The notes: generated by a model from the sequence alone, not told the origin. Positions 20,862 through 33,114 are shown, counted from the first letter of the stretch. The stretch: DNA of 64,000 nt from Pseudomonas sp. (GCF_030683065.1 NZ_JAUXMX010000040.1:62001-126000); one strand, 5' to 3'. Numbers and translations: made by a program.

Positions 20862-22475
20862 ATGACCCGTTCCGATACCCTTATCGAAGTACGCGACCTG
20901 GCCGTCGAATTCGTCAATGGCGACTCCAGGCAACGCGTGGTCGAAGGCGTCAGCTTCGATATCCACCGCGGCGAGACCCTGGCCCTGGTCGGTGAAAGCG
21001 GCTCAGGCAAGTCGGTCACCGCCCACTCGATCCTGCGCCTGCTGCCCTACCCTTTGGCCCAACACCCGAGCGGCAGCATTCAGTATGCCGGCCAAGACCT
21101 GCTCAAACTCGGCGAGAACAAACTGCGCGGCATTCGCGGCAACCGCATCGCCATGGTGTTTCAAGAGCCCATGACCTCGCTGAACCCGCTGCACAGCATC
21201 GAAAAGCAGATCAATGAAGTGCTGGCCCTGCACAAAGGCTTGTCCGGCAAAGCCGCCACTGCGCGCACTTTGGAGCTGCTCGGGCTGGTCGGCATTCCTG
21301 AACCGCACAAGCGGCTCAAGGCCTACCCCCACGAACTGTCCGGCGGCCAACGCCAGCGGGTGATGATCGCCATGGCCCTGGCCAACGAGCCAGAGCTGCT
21401 GATCGCCGATGAGCCGACCACTGCGCTGGATGTCACCGTACAGCTGAAAATCCTCGAATTACTCAAGGATCTGCAGGCGCGCCTGGGCATGGCGCTGCTG
21501 CTGATCAGCCACGATCTCAACCTGGTTCGACGAATTGCCCATCGCGTATGTGTCATGCAGCACGGAAAGATCGTCGAACAGGCGTCGTGTGAACAGCTGT
21601 TCCGTGCGCCGCAGCATCCCTATACCCAGGAACTGCTCGGTGCCGAGCCTAGCGGCGAGCCGGTGGCCAACCCTGCTGGCGAGCCGTTGCTGGAAGTTGA
21701 CGATCTGCGCGTGTGGTTCCCGATCAAGAAAGGGCTGCTGCGCCGTACCGTCGACCATGTAAAAGCGGTGGACGGGATCAATTTCAGCCTGCCCCAGGGC
21801 CAAACCCTGGGTATCGTTGGCGAAAGCGGTTCCGGCAAGTCCACTCTTGGCCTGGCAATCCTACGACTGATTGGCAGCCAGGGCGCCATTCGCTTTCAAG
21901 GCCAGGCACTGGATGGCATGACGCAGCAGCAAGTGCGTCCGCTGCGGCGACAAATGCAGGTGGTGTTTCAGGACCCCTTCGGCAGCCTGAGCCCCCGGAT
22001 GACGGTGGGTATGATTGTCGGCGAGGGCCTGCGTATTCATCGAATGGGCACGGAAGCGGAGCAGGAACAGGCGATCATCGACGCACTCGTGGAGGTAGAC
22101 CTGGATCCGGATACCCGGCACCGCTACCCCCACGAGTTTTCCGGTGGGCAACGGCAGCGCATTGCCATTGCCCGTGCACTGGTGCTGAAACCGGCGCTGA
22201 TACTGCTGGACGAGCCGACCTCGGCGCTCGACCGAACTGTTCAGCGTCAAGTAGTTGAGTTACTGCGTTCGTTGCAGGCCAAGTACAACCTGACTTACCT
22301 GTTCATCAGCCACGACCTGGCGGTGGTCCGCGCTATCAGCCACCAACTGATAGTGGTCAAGGAGGGTCAAGCGGTCGAACAAGGCTCGGCAGCGGCAATT
22401 TTTGCCGCGCCACAACATATTTATACCCAGCAGTTGCTGGAAGCCGCTTTACTGGCTCCAGGCACTGCTGACTAA
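20862..22475 (+). CDS. yejF: Duplicated-ATPase peptide ABC transporter (YejF-like)
   Basis: Two Walker A (GESGSGKS) and two [16 protein letters not shown] signatures. Confidence 0.92.
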   Translation: MTRSDTLIEVRDLAVEFVNGDSRQRVVEGVSFDIHRGETLALVGESGSGKSVTAHSILRLLPYPLAQHPSGSIQYAGQDLLKLGENKLRGIRGNRIAMVFQEPMTSLNPLHSIEKQINEVLALHKGLSGKAATARTLELLGLVGIPEPHKRLKAYPHELSGGQRQRVMIAMALANEPELLIADEPTTALDVTVQLKILELLKDLQARLGMALLLISHDLNLVRRIAHRVCVMQHGKIVEQASCEQLFRAPQHPYTQELLGAEPSGEPVANPAGEPLLEVDDLRVWFPIKKGLLRRTVDHVKAVDGINFSLPQGQTLGIVGESGSGKSTLGLAILRLIGSQGAIRFQGQALDGMTQQQVRPLRRQMQVVFQDPFGSLSPRMTVGMIVGEGLRIHRMGTEAEQEQAIIDALVEVDLDPDTRHRYPHEFSGGQRQRIAIARALVLKPALILLDEPTSALDRTVQRQVVELLRSLQAKYNLTYLFISHDLAVVRAISHQLIVVKEGQAVEQGSAAAIFAAPQHIYTQQLLEAALLAPGTAD

Positions 22476-22506
22476 ATCCTTAAAAGCAGCAAGAGGAAGA
22501 GCACAC

Positions 22507-23301
22507 ATGGGTTTTCTAAGCGGTAAGCGCGTACTGATCGTTGGCGTTGCCAGCAAACTGTCCATCGCCTCAGGCATCGCCGCGGCCATGCACCGCGAAG
22601 GCGCCGAACTGGCCTTCACGTATCAGAACGAAAAACTCAAAGGTCGCGTCGAAGAGTTCGCCGCCGGCTGGGGCTCCGGTCCCGAGCTGTGCTTTCCCTG
22701 CGACGTGGCCAGCGATGAAGAAATCGCTGCGGCATTCGAAGCCCTGGGCAAGCAATGGGACGGCCTGGACTGCATCGTCCACTCGGTTGGTTTCGCGCCT
22801 GGCGACCAACTGAATGGCGACTTCACCGACGTCACCACCCGCGAAGGCTTTCGCATCGCTCACGACATCAGCGCCTACAGCTTCGTCGCCCTGGCCAAAG
22901 CCGGCCGCGAAATGATGAAAGGCCGCAACGGCAGCCTGCTGACCCTGTCCTACTTGGGCGCTGAGCGCACCATGCCTAACTACAACGTCATGGGCATGGC
23001 CAAGGCCAGCCTGGAAGCCGGCGTACGTTACCTGGCTGGCAGCCTCGGCCCAGAAGGCACGCGGGTCAATGCCATCTCCGCCGGCCCGATCCGCACCCTC
23101 GCCGCTTCAGGGATCAAGAGCTTCCGCAAGATGCTCGCCGCCAACGAGAAGCAGACCCCGCTGCGCCGCAACGTGACCATCGACGAAGTCGGCAACGCCG
23201 GCGCTTTCCTCTGTTCCGACCTGGCCTCAGGCGTCAGCGGCGAAATCATGTACGTCGACGGTGGCTTCAACACCACTGCCATGGGTGCGATGGAAGAGTG
23301 A
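22507..23301 (+). CDS. fabI: Enoyl-[ACP] reductase (NADH)
   Basis: [25 protein letters not shown]...[24 protein letters not shown]. Confidence 0.96.
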   Translation: MGFLSGKRVLIVGVASKLSIASGIAAAMHREGAELAFTYQNEKLKGRVEEFAAGWGSGPELCFPCDVASDEEIAAAFEALGKQWDGLDCIVHSVGFAPGDQLNGDFTDVTTREGFRIAHDISAYSFVALAKAGREMMKGRNGSLLTLSYLGAERTMPNYNVMGMAKASLEAGVRYLAGSLGPEGTRVNAISAGPIRTLAASGIKSFRKMLAANEKQTPLRRNVTIDEVGNAGAFLCSDLASGVSGEIMYVDGGFNTTAMGAMEE

Positions 23302-23347
23302 TTGCCACGCCCCGCGAGGCAATGGCCGTACATTAACGGCATCCAAA

Positions 23348-23374
23348 CAAACGCCCCGACTGGTTCGGGGCGTT
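23348..23374 (+). terminator. Intrinsic terminator after fabI
   Basis: AAACGCCCCGA-CTGGT-TCGGGGCGTTT hairpin. Confidence 0.85.
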
Positions 23375-23473
23375 TGCGTATAAGGTCCACACACGCAACA
23401 GCGCTCTTGGCGTCCCTGCAACACGCTAACGCTGTCAGCTTAACCAGAGAACCCGCAGCCAGGCTCGACGCAG

Positions 23474-23827
23474 ATGAAACAACAGCAAATAGCGGCTTTT
23501 TGCCTGCAATTGCCCGGCGCCCGCGAAGACTTCAAATGGGGCAATAACCAGGTGTTTTCCGTGGCTGGCACCAAGATGTTCGCCATCCTCAACGTTCTCG
23601 GCCATGAACTGGCGTTCAAGGTCGACAGCGATCTGTTCCTCGGCTATGTCGACCGTCCGGGCATCCGACCCGCGCCCTACCTGGCACGGGCGCACTGGGT
23701 GAGCATGAGTTGCACCCATCCACCGATCGGCGACGACGAACTGTGGCAACTGCTGACCCGCTCGCACCAACTGGTGGTGCGCAAATTGCCCAAGCGCCTA
23801 CAAGCCGGCCTGCTGCTCGATCCTTGA
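23474..23827 (+). CDS. MmcQ/YjbR family protein
   Basis: LPGAREDFKWGNNQVFSVAGTKMFAIL...WVSMSC pattern. Confidence 0.82.
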   Translation: MKQQQIAAFCLQLPGAREDFKWGNNQVFSVAGTKMFAILNVLGHELAFKVDSDLFLGYVDRPGIRPAPYLARAHWVSMSCTHPPIGDDELWQLLTRSHQLVVRKLPKRLQAGLLLDP

Positions 23828-23831
23828 TTGC

Positions 23832-24545
23832 CTAGCGCGGCAGGTAGGCGCGCAGTATTTCGCCGAAATAGGCACCGTCCAGTAACAGCCAATCGACCCA
23901 AAACGCCTGGTGCGCGGTGACGATTAACCAGAACCACAGCTGATAGGACGGCTTGCGGGTTTTATGGCGAAACACCTGCTGGGCCAGCAAGGCGCCGGGC
24001 CAGCCACCCAGCAACTCGACCAGGTGCAAACTGTTCTCCGGCGTTCTCCGGCCACCGTTCAGTGCGCGAGCCTTGTCATGCCAGTATTGCCCGAAGCTGA
24101 TCAGACTGGCCGCCACATACACCACCAACACCCAGACAAACCCTGAATTCGCCTGTAGCTGCAGCGCGCCGAACAATGGCAGGCCGCATAGTGCGCAAAA
24201 CAGCAGCAACTTCAGGCGCAGATTATGAATCACGCCCACGGCCTCGCGCTTCGCCCGCGCCTGAGCGGGTTTTCGCACAACGGCGGCGGGTTTGACGGAG
24301 CGCGGCTTACGCCGGATGTCCGGCTGATCGAGGACCAGATCGCCGGCCAGGCGAATATGCTCGGCGCGCACGCGCCCTTGCCGATCCTTGCCAGCGATAT
24401 ACAACACCTGGTCTCCGGCCACCGGACGCCGATCGCCCCGCAGCGCCGAGATGTGCGCAAAAACCTCGCTACCGCCCTGCTGCGGCTGGATAAAGCCGAA
24501 GCCCTTGTCATCGTCCCAATTGCGCAACAACCCGCGCTGCTCCAT
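23832..24545 (-). CDS. Cold-shock domain fused to DUF1294 membrane domain
   Basis: N-terminal LRNWDDDKGFGFIQPQQGGSEVFAHISAL (CSD); C-terminal YWHDKARALNGGRRTPENSLHLVELLGGWPGALLAQQVFRHKTRK (DUF1294). Confidence 0.88.
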   Translation of the reverse strand: MEQRGLLRNWDDDKGFGFIQPQQGGSEVFAHISALRGDRRPVAGDQVLYIAGKDRQGRVRAEHIRLAGDLVLDQPDIRRKPRSVKPAAVVRKPAQARAKREAVGVIHNLRLKLLLFCALCGLPLFGALQLQANSGFVWVLVVYVAASLISFGQYWHDKARALNGGRRTPENSLHLVELLGGWPGALLAQQVFRHKTRKPSYQLWFWLIVTAHQAFWVDWLLLDGAYFGEILRAYLPR

Positions 24546-24584
24546 GACGGCTAGCCCTAAACTGAAAAACCTATTCTAGCGGGC

Positions 24585-25553
24585 TCACGCAGGGTAATGC
24601 CGCCGGAGAAACCCCAGCAATAACCGATTAACCTCGGCAGCCTGCTCGTTCTGGATCCAATGGCCACAATCGCTCAGCACGTGCTGCTCAAGGTTGGCGA
24701 TGCGTGTAGGCATTTGTTTGAGGGTATAGGCCTCTAGAGTCCCTACCGGGTCCATGTCACCGAGCAGGAACAACGCCGGCTGTTCGATCTGTTTGTTAGC
24801 CAATGCCTCGGTGCGCTGCCAGTTGCGCTCAAAGTTGCGGTACCAATTGAGTGCGCCATGAAAACCGCGCCCAGTGAACGTCTTCAGGTAGTGATTGAAT
24901 GCCTCGGCATCGCACCACGCCGGCAACACGCCCGGGTCCAGCATGCCGTCGAACAACCCGGCGCCAGCCGATTTTTCCTGGAGGAAGAAGTCCTTGGGCA
25001 CGGCGGCGGAGGTGTTGTGCATCATCATGCGCAGGGTACGTGGGATATCGGCGTCCATTTCCTGCTCGGCAACCCCGGGTTGCTGAAAATGCAGAATGTA
25101 ATGGAAGCGCTCAGCATAGTGCTGACGCATCATCTCGATCGCGGGCTGCCTGGGCCGCCCGCCGAAGGGTACGGCCATGCCAACCACCGCCTTTACCCGC
25201 TGCGGCTCCAGGAGCGCCAGGTGCCAGGCAACCGGCGCACCCCAGTCGTGGCCGACCACGCAGGCCTGGCTGTGCCCAAGCAGCTCCATTGCGGCCTGGA
25301 TATCGCCGCACAAGGTAATCAGGTCATACGCCACCGAATCGCGCGGCGCGCTGCTTTGCCCATAGCCGCGCATTTCCGGGATACACACGCGATAACCCGC
25401 CGCAGCCAAAGGGCCGATTTGCTGGCGCCAGGAGTGCCAGCATTCAGGAAAACCATGCAGCAGCCACAGCGGGCGGCCCTCCACAGGGCCTGCACTGTAG
25501 AGACTGAGGGTGATGCCGTTGACGGCGAGCAGTTGGTGTTCGAGCGAATTCAT
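24585..25553 (-). CDS. Alpha/beta hydrolase (epoxide hydrolase-like)
   Basis: WLLHGFPECWHSWRQQI...VVGHDWGAPVAW...DCGHWIQNEQ. Confidence 0.88.
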   Translation of the reverse strand: MNSLEHQLLAVNGITLSLYSAGPVEGRPLWLLHGFPECWHSWRQQIGPLAAAGYRVCIPEMRGYGQSSAPRDSVAYDLITLCGDIQAAMELLGHSQACVVGHDWGAPVAWHLALLEPQRVKAVVGMAVPFGGRPRQPAIEMMRQHYAERFHYILHFQQPGVAEQEMDADIPRTLRMMMHNTSAAVPKDFFLQEKSAGAGLFDGMLDPGVLPAWCDAEAFNHYLKTFTGRGFHGALNWYRNFERNWQRTEALANKQIEQPALFLLGDMDPVGTLEAYTLKQMPTRIANLEQHVLSDCGHWIQNEQAAEVNRLLLGFLRRHYPA

Positions 25554-25583
25554 AGTGCCTCCATGAGCGGAGATCACTATGAC

Positions 25584-25610
25584 AAAGGCGCGCCAAGCAG
25601 CGCGCCTTTT
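25584..25610. terminator. Intrinsic terminator downstream of uppP
   Basis: AAAGGCGCGC-CAAGCA-GCGCGCCTTTT hairpin between uppP and the hydrolase start. Confidence 0.6.
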
Positions 25611-25639
25611 ATTAATCCGCCGAATGCAGCCTTACACGC

Positions 25640-26470
25640 TCAACCTTGGGCGGTACTCCAGTCGATTAAATGCAGTTGCCAGGTCGCCAGAATCAGCAAA
25701 CCGAAACCGATGCGATACCAGGCGAAGATCGCATAGCTATGGTTACCAATAAACTTGAGCAGTCCACGCACGGCAATCATGGCGAAGATAAACGAAGTGA
25801 CAAAGCCGATGGCGAATACCGGCAGATCCGCGGGCAGAAATAACTCGCGGTACTTGTAGCCGGAGTAAACCGCCGCACCGACCATGGTCGGCATCGCCAG
25901 AAAAAAGGAAAACTCGGTCGCCGCCTTGCGTGACAAACCAAACAACAGGCCGCCAATAATGGTCGCACCCGAGCGCGAAGTACCTGGGATCATTGCCAGG
26001 CACTGGGCGCAGCCAACTTTCAGCGCATCCTTCCAGGTCATGTCGTCGACGCTTTCGGCATGGATAACATGCTCACGCCGCTCGGCCCAGAGCATGATCA
26101 CCCCACCCACTATCAGCGCAGCCGCTACGGTAATCGGGTTGAACAGGTACTGGTGAATCAGGTCGGCGAAGGCCACCCCAAGAATCACCGCAGGCATGAA
26201 GGCAATCAGCAGGTTACTGGTAAAGCGCTGGGCCTCGGCCTCGCGCGGCAAACCGAGCACCACCTCAATGATCTTGCGCCTGAACTCCCACACCACGGCA
26301 AGGATGGCGCCCAACTGGATAATGATATTGAAGGCCATTGCCCGCTCACCAGAAAAACCAATGAGATCGGCGACTATGATTTGATGACCGGTACTGGATA
26401 TCGGCAAGAACTCGGTAATACCCTCGACAATGCCCAAAATCAACGACTGTACGGCGACCCAGAGATCCAT
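25640..26470 (-). CDS. uppP: Undecaprenyl-diphosphatase
   Basis: [24 protein letters not shown] and [33 protein letters not shown]. Confidence 0.96.
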   Translation of the reverse strand: MDLWVAVQSLILGIVEGITEFLPISSTGHQIIVADLIGFSGERAMAFNIIIQLGAILAVVWEFRRKIIEVVLGLPREAEAQRFTSNLLIAFMPAVILGVAFADLIHQYLFNPITVAAALIVGGVIMLWAERREHVIHAESVDDMTWKDALKVGCAQCLAMIPGTSRSGATIIGGLLFGLSRKAATEFSFFLAMPTMVGAAVYSGYKYRELFLPADLPVFAIGFVTSFIFAMIAVRGLLKFIGNHSYAIFAWYRIGFGLLILATWQLHLIDWSTAQG

Positions 26471-26774
26471 CAACGCTCCTAAAGCGTGCGGCATCTACCG
26501 CACGAACAACATAAATGAGTACGCCGCTGCTAAAGTCTTACACAGCGTTTAACCGCACGAAAAACCTGAAAACTCAGGTTTCAGCTCCGCGGGCCGAAAT
26601 GCTATCAGAGACGAAAGCCTATTGCCGTATCAAGCAGGCTCATGCGCAAGCGCGCGAGTGACATCTAACAGGAGAGCCGTAATCCAATTGGCGGAAGGTC
26701 TAGAACCCTAAGAGGCGCATTCAATATATAAGGGACGCGCCCTGACCCAGAACAAGAACCTAGAGAGCCATACT

Positions 26775-28409
26775 ATGAACAGCCTACGCAGCCTGCCCAT
26801 CAGTCGTCGCCTGTGGCTTATTCTGGGCGTCGCCATTCTCATGCTGAGCATTCTTGGCGCGTTGATGCTGCAACAGATCCATCGCGACCTGTATGCCGCC
26901 AAAGAAGAGAAAACCCAACACGTGGTACAGAGCGCAGCCGGCATCCTTGCCCACTATCACAGCCTCGAGACAGCCGCCAAGCTCAGTCGTGAGGACGCGC
27001 AGCAACAGGCCATGGCGCTAATCCGGGGACTGCGCTACGACAGCCAGGAGTATTTCTGGATCAATGACCTGACGCCTACCATGGTCATGCATCCGACCAA
27101 CCCCAAACTTGAAGGGCAGAACCTTTCGGGCTTCAAAGATCCAGACGGCAAAGAGCTGTTCAATGAAATGGTGCGGGTCAGCAAGGCCAATGGCTCAGGC
27201 TTGGTCAACTATCGCTGGCCAAAGCCGGGCTCAAGCGACCCGGTAGCCAAGACCTCCTTCGTGAGTTTGTTCCAGCCTTGGGGCTGGATCATCGGTTCCG
27301 GGGTATATGTCGATGATGTCCAGGCGCAATTCCAGACTCAGGTCTGGCGCACCGCGGGCATCAGCGGTGCAATCGCCCTCCTGATGGCTCTGCTGGTAAC
27401 CCTGATCTCGCGCAGCATTACTCGCCCCCTGCAAGAGGCTGTCGATGCCATGGCCAATATAGCCAGCGGTGAAGGCGACCTCACTCAAGCCATGGCAGCA
27501 AACGGCAAGGACGAACTGACCGCCCTGGCTGAGCACTTCAATGCCTTCACCGAAAAATTGCGCCGCGTCATCCGCCAATCACTCGACTCTGCCCGAACCC
27601 TTGATGAAGCAGCGCGCTCGCTCGGCAGCATCGCTCGCGAAGCCCAGCAGCATGGCCAACAGCAATCTCAGCAGATGGAACTGGTGGCCACGGCCATCAA
27701 TGAGGTGACCTATGGCGTGCAGGATGTAGCGAAAAATGCCGAACATGCATCGAGCGAAGTACATACCGCCGAAGCCCAGGCAAGTCAGGGCCAGCAGAAC
27801 ATCGATGCCAGCCTGCGGCAGATCGGTCAACTCTCCGGCACTATCGATCAAGCGGTAGACGTGATCCAAAAGCTGGCCTTGGAGAGTACCCAGATAGGCA
27901 GCGTTCTGGAGGTGATACGCTCAATTGCCGAGCAGACCAACCTGCTCGCTCTCAATGCGGCAATTGAAGCTGCACGCGCGGGTGAACAAGGTCGCGGGTT
28001 TGCCGTGGTCGCCGACGAAGTGCGTTTGCTGGCCCAGCGCACCCAGCAATCGACTGCTGAAATTCAGGGTATGATCGAGCGCTTGCAAGGCAACTCGGAA
28101 GCAGCAGTAAAGGTCATCAACGAAAGCAGTCGTGCCTCGCAGCTTACTGTCGAGCAGGCCAGTCAGGCCGGCGAGAGCCTGGGGCAAATCGCCCAATCAC
28201 TGCGCAACCTGACCGGCTTGAATGCTTCGATCGCCAGCGCCACACTGCAGCAGTCGCAAGTTGTTGAAGATATCAATCAGAATGTTACCCAAGCGGCTGG
28301 CTTAGCCCACAGCAATGCGCTGGCAGCAGAACAGTCCAGCGAGGCCAGCCAGCGCCTGGGCCAACTGGCAGAGCAACTAAACCGAGTACTGGGTCAGTTT
28401 CGCGTGTGA
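26775..28409 (+). CDS. Methyl-accepting chemotaxis protein with single-Cache-type ligand domain
   Basis: Cache motif [45 protein letters not shown]; signalling tip [39 protein letters not shown]. Confidence 0.95.
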   Translation: MNSLRSLPISRRLWLILGVAILMLSILGALMLQQIHRDLYAAKEEKTQHVVQSAAGILAHYHSLETAAKLSREDAQQQAMALIRGLRYDSQEYFWINDLTPTMVMHPTNPKLEGQNLSGFKDPDGKELFNEMVRVSKANGSGLVNYRWPKPGSSDPVAKTSFVSLFQPWGWIIGSGVYVDDVQAQFQTQVWRTAGISGAIALLMALLVTLISRSITRPLQEAVDAMANIASGEGDLTQAMAANGKDELTALAEHFNAFTEKLRRVIRQSLDSARTLDEAARSLGSIAREAQQHGQQQSQQMELVATAINEVTYGVQDVAKNAEHASSEVHTAEAQASQGQQNIDASLRQIGQLSGTIDQAVDVIQKLALESTQIGSVLEVIRSIAEQTNLLALNAAIEAARAGEQGRGFAVVADEVRLLAQRTQQSTAEIQGMIERLQGNSEAAVKVINESSRASQLTVEQASQAGESLGQIAQSLRNLTGLNASIASATLQQSQVVEDINQNVTQAAGLAHSNALAAEQSSEASQRLGQLAEQLNRVLGQFRV

Positions 28410-28416
28410 GGCATGA

Positions 28417-29031
28417 ATGAGTGGGATGGAGCATCAGGAAGTCGACCTCGACCGGCCACAGAACCTGGACCTGATCTGGGATCTTGACAGCATGGCGCGT
28501 CGAGAACTGGCGGAGCGGTTCATCAAGTTGTTCGAGAATCGCTTATGCGTCTATTCCGAATCCGTGCGCCAGCTCTATACCAACTACAACCTGCACTTCC
28601 CCCTCGACCAGCAACGCAAGATGGTGGTGCTGCCCAATCCCTATGCGTTCCATGACACCCTGCACGGCATCGAGGCGCTTGCCGTGCGCAAAACCGGGCT
28701 ATGCATATTGCCCGGTGTGGTACTGGGCAAGCCAGGCCTGCTGCTAAGTACACAAATCAAAGATGGCGGACCGGCGCCGAAAACCATGCCGTTCAAACGC
28801 GCACTGGCGCAAATTATCAGCAATCAGAAGAAAGCCGGTGACGTGTTTCTACCCATCATGATGAAGGGGGATCTGCGCGAGTTCGACCAACAGATGCCCT
28901 ACATCCACTTGCACCGCTTGCAAGTAACTCACCTCAATCGGTTATCGGTGTTCGAGCGCAATGACATTCAGCAGACCATTACCCGCAAGCTGCTAATGCT
29001 CTATCGCCAGGCGGATAGCCTGGCGTGCTAG
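28417..29031 (+). CDS. Conserved hypothetical protein
   Basis: 204 aa ORF immediately downstream of the MCP; no family recognised. Confidence 0.65.
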   Translation: MSGMEHQEVDLDRPQNLDLIWDLDSMARRELAERFIKLFENRLCVYSESVRQLYTNYNLHFPLDQQRKMVVLPNPYAFHDTLHGIEALAVRKTGLCILPGVVLGKPGLLLSTQIKDGGPAPKTMPFKRALAQIISNQKKAGDVFLPIMMKGDLREFDQQMPYIHLHRLQVTHLNRLSVFERNDIQQTITRKLLMLYRQADSLAC

Positions 29032-29049
29032 CGCCAGGCCGACGGTCAC

Positions 29050-29517
29050 TCATGCAACCAGTACACTGGCCCAAGCCAGTAACAGGCTGAGCGAGACGAC
29101 CACTGTCAGCGGCATGCGCAGGCTTGAATACCACCGTGGGGCCAGCCCCAACTTGACGGCATGTACGTCAGCAAAATAAAGCCCCACAAACGCGATGAGC
29201 AACGTTGGCAAGGCCAGCGCCATTGGCAGCCCGGCAGAAATGGCCAGCCAGCCAAGCAAGGGGGGGATTACCGACAGGCCTAACTGGATCTGCGCTTGCT
29301 CATCAGCCTCCTCGGCACGCATCGCCAAGCCCCAATGGATCGCTCCCATAAAAGCCAGAATCAAGGCTGCATAATCCAACAAAGCCTCAAGCACGAAAGG
29401 ACGCCAACCCAGTGGGATCACCCAGATCCCCAGCGCTCCGCTGACAAAGGGTAGCAATCCGGCAAAACCGAGCAAAACTGCAATCTGCGGTGGTTTTTCG
29501 GCGTAAAAGGGGTGCAT
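29050..29517 (-). CDS. DUF3429-type small membrane protein
   Basis: Five hydrophobic segments, FMGAIHWGLAM motif. Confidence 0.75.
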   Translation of the reverse strand: MHPFYAEKPPQIAVLLGFAGLLPFVSGALGIWVIPLGWRPFVLEALLDYAALILAFMGAIHWGLAMRAEEADEQAQIQLGLSVIPPLLGWLAISAGLPMALALPTLLIAFVGLYFADVHAVKLGLAPRWYSSLRMPLTVVVSLSLLLAWASVLVA

Positions 29518-29810
29518 TGGCTACTCCTGATTTTCTGTTTTATGCCGCCATAGCATGCTGCTTGCGTGCGCATTGGGCAAAGACCATAGGGTCATTTCCA
29601 GCGGTAAACGGTGATGAGACTCGCCGTCGTCTCGACTTAGGCAAGCCATACACGCCAATCGAGCGCGCCGAATGTCACAAAAGCACGCGCCCCGGCATTG
29701 AGTATCTGGCATGCCCGGCAGCACTGCATTGGTTAAAGCACAACCTGAACTGTTAATATCACACCTTATCGGAGCGATGATTTCAGTCGCGTATTTTAGA
29801 GAGACAACCT

Positions 29811-30167
29811 GTGGAACTGTTCAAAGAGTTTACCTTCGAAGCTGCCCATCGACTTCCCCATGTGCCTGCAGGGCATAAATGTGGACGCTTGCACGGCCAT
29901 TCTTTTCGCGTTGCCGTGTATATCGAAGGTGAGGTCGACCCTTATACCGGCTGGATTCGCGACTTCTCTGAGATCAAAGCGATCTTCAAGCCACTCTACG
30001 AACAGCTTGATCATAACTACCTGAACGAAATTCCTGGCCTGGAAAACCCAACCAGCGAAGTCGTCGCCAAATGGATCTGGCAACAGCTCAAGCCTCTACT
30101 CCCGGAATTGTCCCGCATCCGCATCCACGAAACCTGCACCAGTGGCTGCGAATACCGCGGAGACTGA
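29811..30167 (+). CDS. queD: 6-carboxy-5,6,7,8-tetrahydropterin synthase
   Basis: [26 protein letters not shown]...[24 protein letters not shown] start. Confidence 0.95.
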   Translation: MELFKEFTFEAAHRLPHVPAGHKCGRLHGHSFRVAVYIEGEVDPYTGWIRDFSEIKAIFKPLYEQLDHNYLNEIPGLENPTSEVVAKWIWQQLKPLLPELSRIRIHETCTSGCEYRGD

Positions 30168-30277
30168 GCCAACCGTCGCCCCACCTCGGTTCAGGCGCTA
30201 TTGCCGTTAAGCGCGGCTGTTGGCGGGGCTGTCAGCGGCAGCCCATAAGGCCTTGTGGGACAGCATGCGCTGTGGCT

Positions 30278-30958
30278 TTAGTCCGTTAGAAATCCCGCCA
30301 CCGTATCGGCTGCAGTCTGCATATGCTGCGCATGTGTGAAGCCTGAGCGCTGCAGCGGCTTGAGGTCGTGATCGCCACTCGCCAGCCAGTGCAACATCAC
30401 CGCCTCGGCAAGTTGATAACTCGCTACTGTCTGGCGATCGCCTAAGGCGTCACGCTCGCCCTGGACAATCAGGGTCGGTGTGCGCAGTTCGGCAAGGTGC
30501 GCGACCCGCGGCTTGTCCGGCTTGCCAACGGCATAAAACGGATAACCCAGGCACACCAGCGCATCAGCGCCCAGCTCATCGGCGACCAAGCTGGCCATGC
30601 GTCCGCCCATGGACTTGCCGCCGATAGCCAGTGGGCCTGCGACTTGATGGCGCACCTGGGTATACACCTCACGCCATTTCTCCAGCAGCTTGGCCTGGGG
30701 GTTCGGGGGGCGTTTCTTGCCATCCAGGCGCCGCGCGGCCATGTAGTCGAACTCGAAGCGCAGCACCGCAACCCCACGTGCAGCGAGCAGTTGCGCCATC
30801 TGCGTCATGAATTCGCTGTCCATCGGCGCGCCCGCACCATGAGCCACGATCAGGGTGGCTTTTGCCGCAGCAACCGGCCGATTCCACAGCCATTCTTCTT
30901 GCCCCGCCGGCCGTGCGCATTGATCCCCGTCAATACCGGCACTTTGCCCTTTGTTCAT
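30278..30958 (-). CDS. Alpha/beta hydrolase (KANL3/Tex30-like dienelactone-hydrolase fold)
   Basis: [15 protein letters not shown]...[21 protein letters not shown]; start chosen at MNKGQSAG. Confidence 0.82.
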   Translation of the reverse strand: MNKGQSAGIDGDQCARPAGQEEWLWNRPVAAAKATLIVAHGAGAPMDSEFMTQMAQLLAARGVAVLRFEFDYMAARRLDGKKRPPNPQAKLLEKWREVYTQVRHQVAGPLAIGGKSMGGRMASLVADELGADALVCLGYPFYAVGKPDKPRVAHLAELRTPTLIVQGERDALGDRQTVASYQLAEAVMLHWLASGDHDLKPLQRSGFTHAQHMQTAADTVAGFLTD

Positions 30959-31063
30959 GCTTACTCCGCTCTTAGAAGTCTTTTGCCATGTGTCAGAGCA
31001 ACTGCTCGCGCACGGCCAATTGTTTTGAATGATCTGCCCATAACCGTGGATGGAAGCCCAGAC

Positions 31064-32503
31064 ATGAACACTACAATCAGTTCCGCCTACAACTACAAGG
31101 TGGTTCGCCAATTTGCCATCATGACAGTGGTGTGGGGCATAGTCGGTATGGCGGTCGGCGTATTGATCGCCGCACAACTCGCCTGGCCCGCACTCAACTT
31201 CGACCTGCCGTGGCTCAGCTTCGGGCGCCTGCGCCCGCTGCACACCAACGCGGTGATCTTCGCCTTCGGCGGCTGTGCGCTATTTGCAACCAGCTACTAT
31301 GCGGTGCAACGCACCTCACAGGCGACCCTCTTTGCGCCCAAGTTGGCGGCATTCACCTTTTGGGGCTGGCAGGCAGTAATCTTGCTGGCCGCCATCAGTC
31401 TGCCGCTTGGCTTTACCAGCTCCAAGGAATACGCGGAACTGGAATGGCCGATCGATATATTGATCACCGTGGTCTGGGTCAGCTATGCCATCGTGTTCTT
31501 TGGCACGATCATGAAGCGCAAGGTTAGCCACATCTACGTGGGTAACTGGTTCTTCGGTGGCTTCATCCTCACCGTGGCCATCTTGCACCTGGTCAATAAC
31601 ATGGCCATTCCGGTGACCTTCACCAAATCGTATTCGGCCTACGCAGGCGCTACCGATGCGATGATCCAGTGGTGGTACGGGCACAACGCAGTAGGCTTTT
31701 TCCTGACTGCCGGCTTCCTCGGCATGATGTACTACTTCGTGCCCAAGCAAGCACAACGTCCTGTGTACTCCTATCGCCTGTCGATCGTGCACTTCTGGGC
31801 ACTGATTGCCGTCTACATCTGGGCTGGCCCGCACCACCTGCACTACACCGCGCTGCCGGATTGGGCGCAGAGCCTGGGCATGGTGATGTCGCTGATTCTG
31901 CTGGCTCCGAGCTGGGGCGGCATGATCAACGGCATGATGACCTTGTCGGGCGCATGGCATAAGTTGCGTACCGACCCGATTCTGCGCTTTCTGGTGGTGT
32001 CCCTGGCCTTCTACGGCATGAGCACCTTCGAAGGCCCGATGATGGCGATCAAGACCGTCAACGCCCTGTCTCACTACACCGACTGGACCATCGGCCACGT
32101 TCACGCCGGCGCTCTTGGCTGGGTAGCCATGGTATCGATCGGTTCGATGTACCACATGATCCCGAAAGTCTTCGGTCGCGACGAAATGCACAGCATCGGT
32201 TTGATCAATGTGCACTTCTGGCTGGCCACTATCGGCACCGTGCTCTACATCGCCTCGATGTGGGTCAACGGCATCGCCCAAGGCCTGATGTGGCGTGCAG
32301 TCAACGAAGACGGCACCCTCACCTACTCCTTCGTCGAAGCCCTTGAAGCCAGTCACCCCGGCTTTCTGGTACGCCTGATCGGCGGCTCGATCTTCTTCAG
32401 CGGCATGCTGGTGATGGCCTGGAACGTCTGGCAGACCGTGCGCCATACCAAGGCCGCCGAGCGGGAAGCCGCTGCACAGTATTCGGTTGAAGGAGCCCAC
32501 TGA
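31064..32503 (+). CDS. ccoN: cbb3-type cytochrome c oxidase subunit I (first copy)
   Basis: Heme-copper oxidase motifs: [63 protein letters not shown]. Confidence 0.97.
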   Translation: MNTTISSAYNYKVVRQFAIMTVVWGIVGMAVGVLIAAQLAWPALNFDLPWLSFGRLRPLHTNAVIFAFGGCALFATSYYAVQRTSQATLFAPKLAAFTFWGWQAVILLAAISLPLGFTSSKEYAELEWPIDILITVVWVSYAIVFFGTIMKRKVSHIYVGNWFFGGFILTVAILHLVNNMAIPVTFTKSYSAYAGATDAMIQWWYGHNAVGFFLTAGFLGMMYYFVPKQAQRPVYSYRLSIVHFWALIAVYIWAGPHHLHYTALPDWAQSLGMVMSLILLAPSWGGMINGMMTLSGAWHKLRTDPILRFLVVSLAFYGMSTFEGPMMAIKTVNALSHYTDWTIGHVHAGALGWVAMVSIGSMYHMIPKVFGRDEMHSIGLINVHFWLATIGTVLYIASMWVNGIAQGLMWRAVNEDGTLTYSFVEALEASHPGFLVRLIGGSIFFSGMLVMAWNVWQTVRHTKAAEREAAAQYSVEGAH

Positions 32504-33111
32504 TGAGACACGAAATACTCGAGAAGAATATCGGCCTGATGGCACTGCTGATGGTGCTCGCCGTCAGCGTCGGTGGCCTGACCCAGATCGTCCCGCTGTT
32601 CTTCCAGGACACGGTCAATGAGCCGGTGGTTGGCCTCAGGCCTTACACCGCGCTGCAGCTGGAAGGCCGCGATATCTATATCCGCGAAGGCTGCGTTGGC
32701 TGCCACTCGCAGATGATCCGGCCGTTCCGTGCTGAAACCGAACGCTATGGCCACTACTCGGTCGCTGGCGAAAGCGTTTACGACCATCCGTTCCTCTGGG
32801 GCTCCAAGCGTACCGGGCCGGATTTGGCCCGAGTCGGCGGCCGCTACTCGGATGAGTGGCACCGCGCCCACCTGTACAACCCGCGCAATGTAGTGCCTGA
32901 GTCGAAGATGCCATCTTACCCATGGCTGGTGGAGAACACCCTGGACGGCAAGGACACCGCCGCCAAGTTCAAGGCACTGCGCATGGTTGGCGTGCCTTAC
33001 AGCGACGAAGACGTCGCTGGTGCCGCCGAGGCGGTCAAGGGCAAAAGCGAGATGGACGCCATGGTCGCCTATCTGCAAGTACTCGGCACCGCCGTCAAAA
33101 ACAAGAGGTAG
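32503..33111 (+). CDS. ccoO: cbb3 oxidase subunit II, mono-heme (first copy)
   Basis: [36 protein letters not shown]. Confidence 0.97.
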   Translation: MRHEILEKNIGLMALLMVLAVSVGGLTQIVPLFFQDTVNEPVVGLRPYTALQLEGRDIYIREGCVGCHSQMIRPFRAETERYGHYSVAGESVYDHPFLWGSKRTGPDLARVGGRYSDEWHRAHLYNPRNVVPESKMPSYPWLVENTLDGKDTAAKFKALRMVGVPYSDEDVAGAAEAVKGKSEMDAMVAYLQVLGTAVKNKR

Positions 33112-33114
33112 GCC

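Noticed and set aside
19907-21019. 370-aa minus-strand ORF
   Set aside because: Antisense to yejE/yejF; composition typical of shadow ORFs in high-GC DNA.
29521-29810. Small ORFs and a possible preQ1 riboswitch upstream of queD
   Set aside because: No convincing riboswitch consensus or protein family could be read; left as intergenic.
30497-31063. N-terminal extension of ccoN in the ORF track
   Set aside because: The upstream part overlaps the antisense hydrolase. The ATG at 31064 gives the normal CcoN N-terminus.
31316-32545. 409-aa minus-strand ORF (and the similar 34863-36014 ORF)
   Set aside because: Both are antisense to the two ccoN copies. Their mutual similarity simply reflects the similarity of the coding strands.
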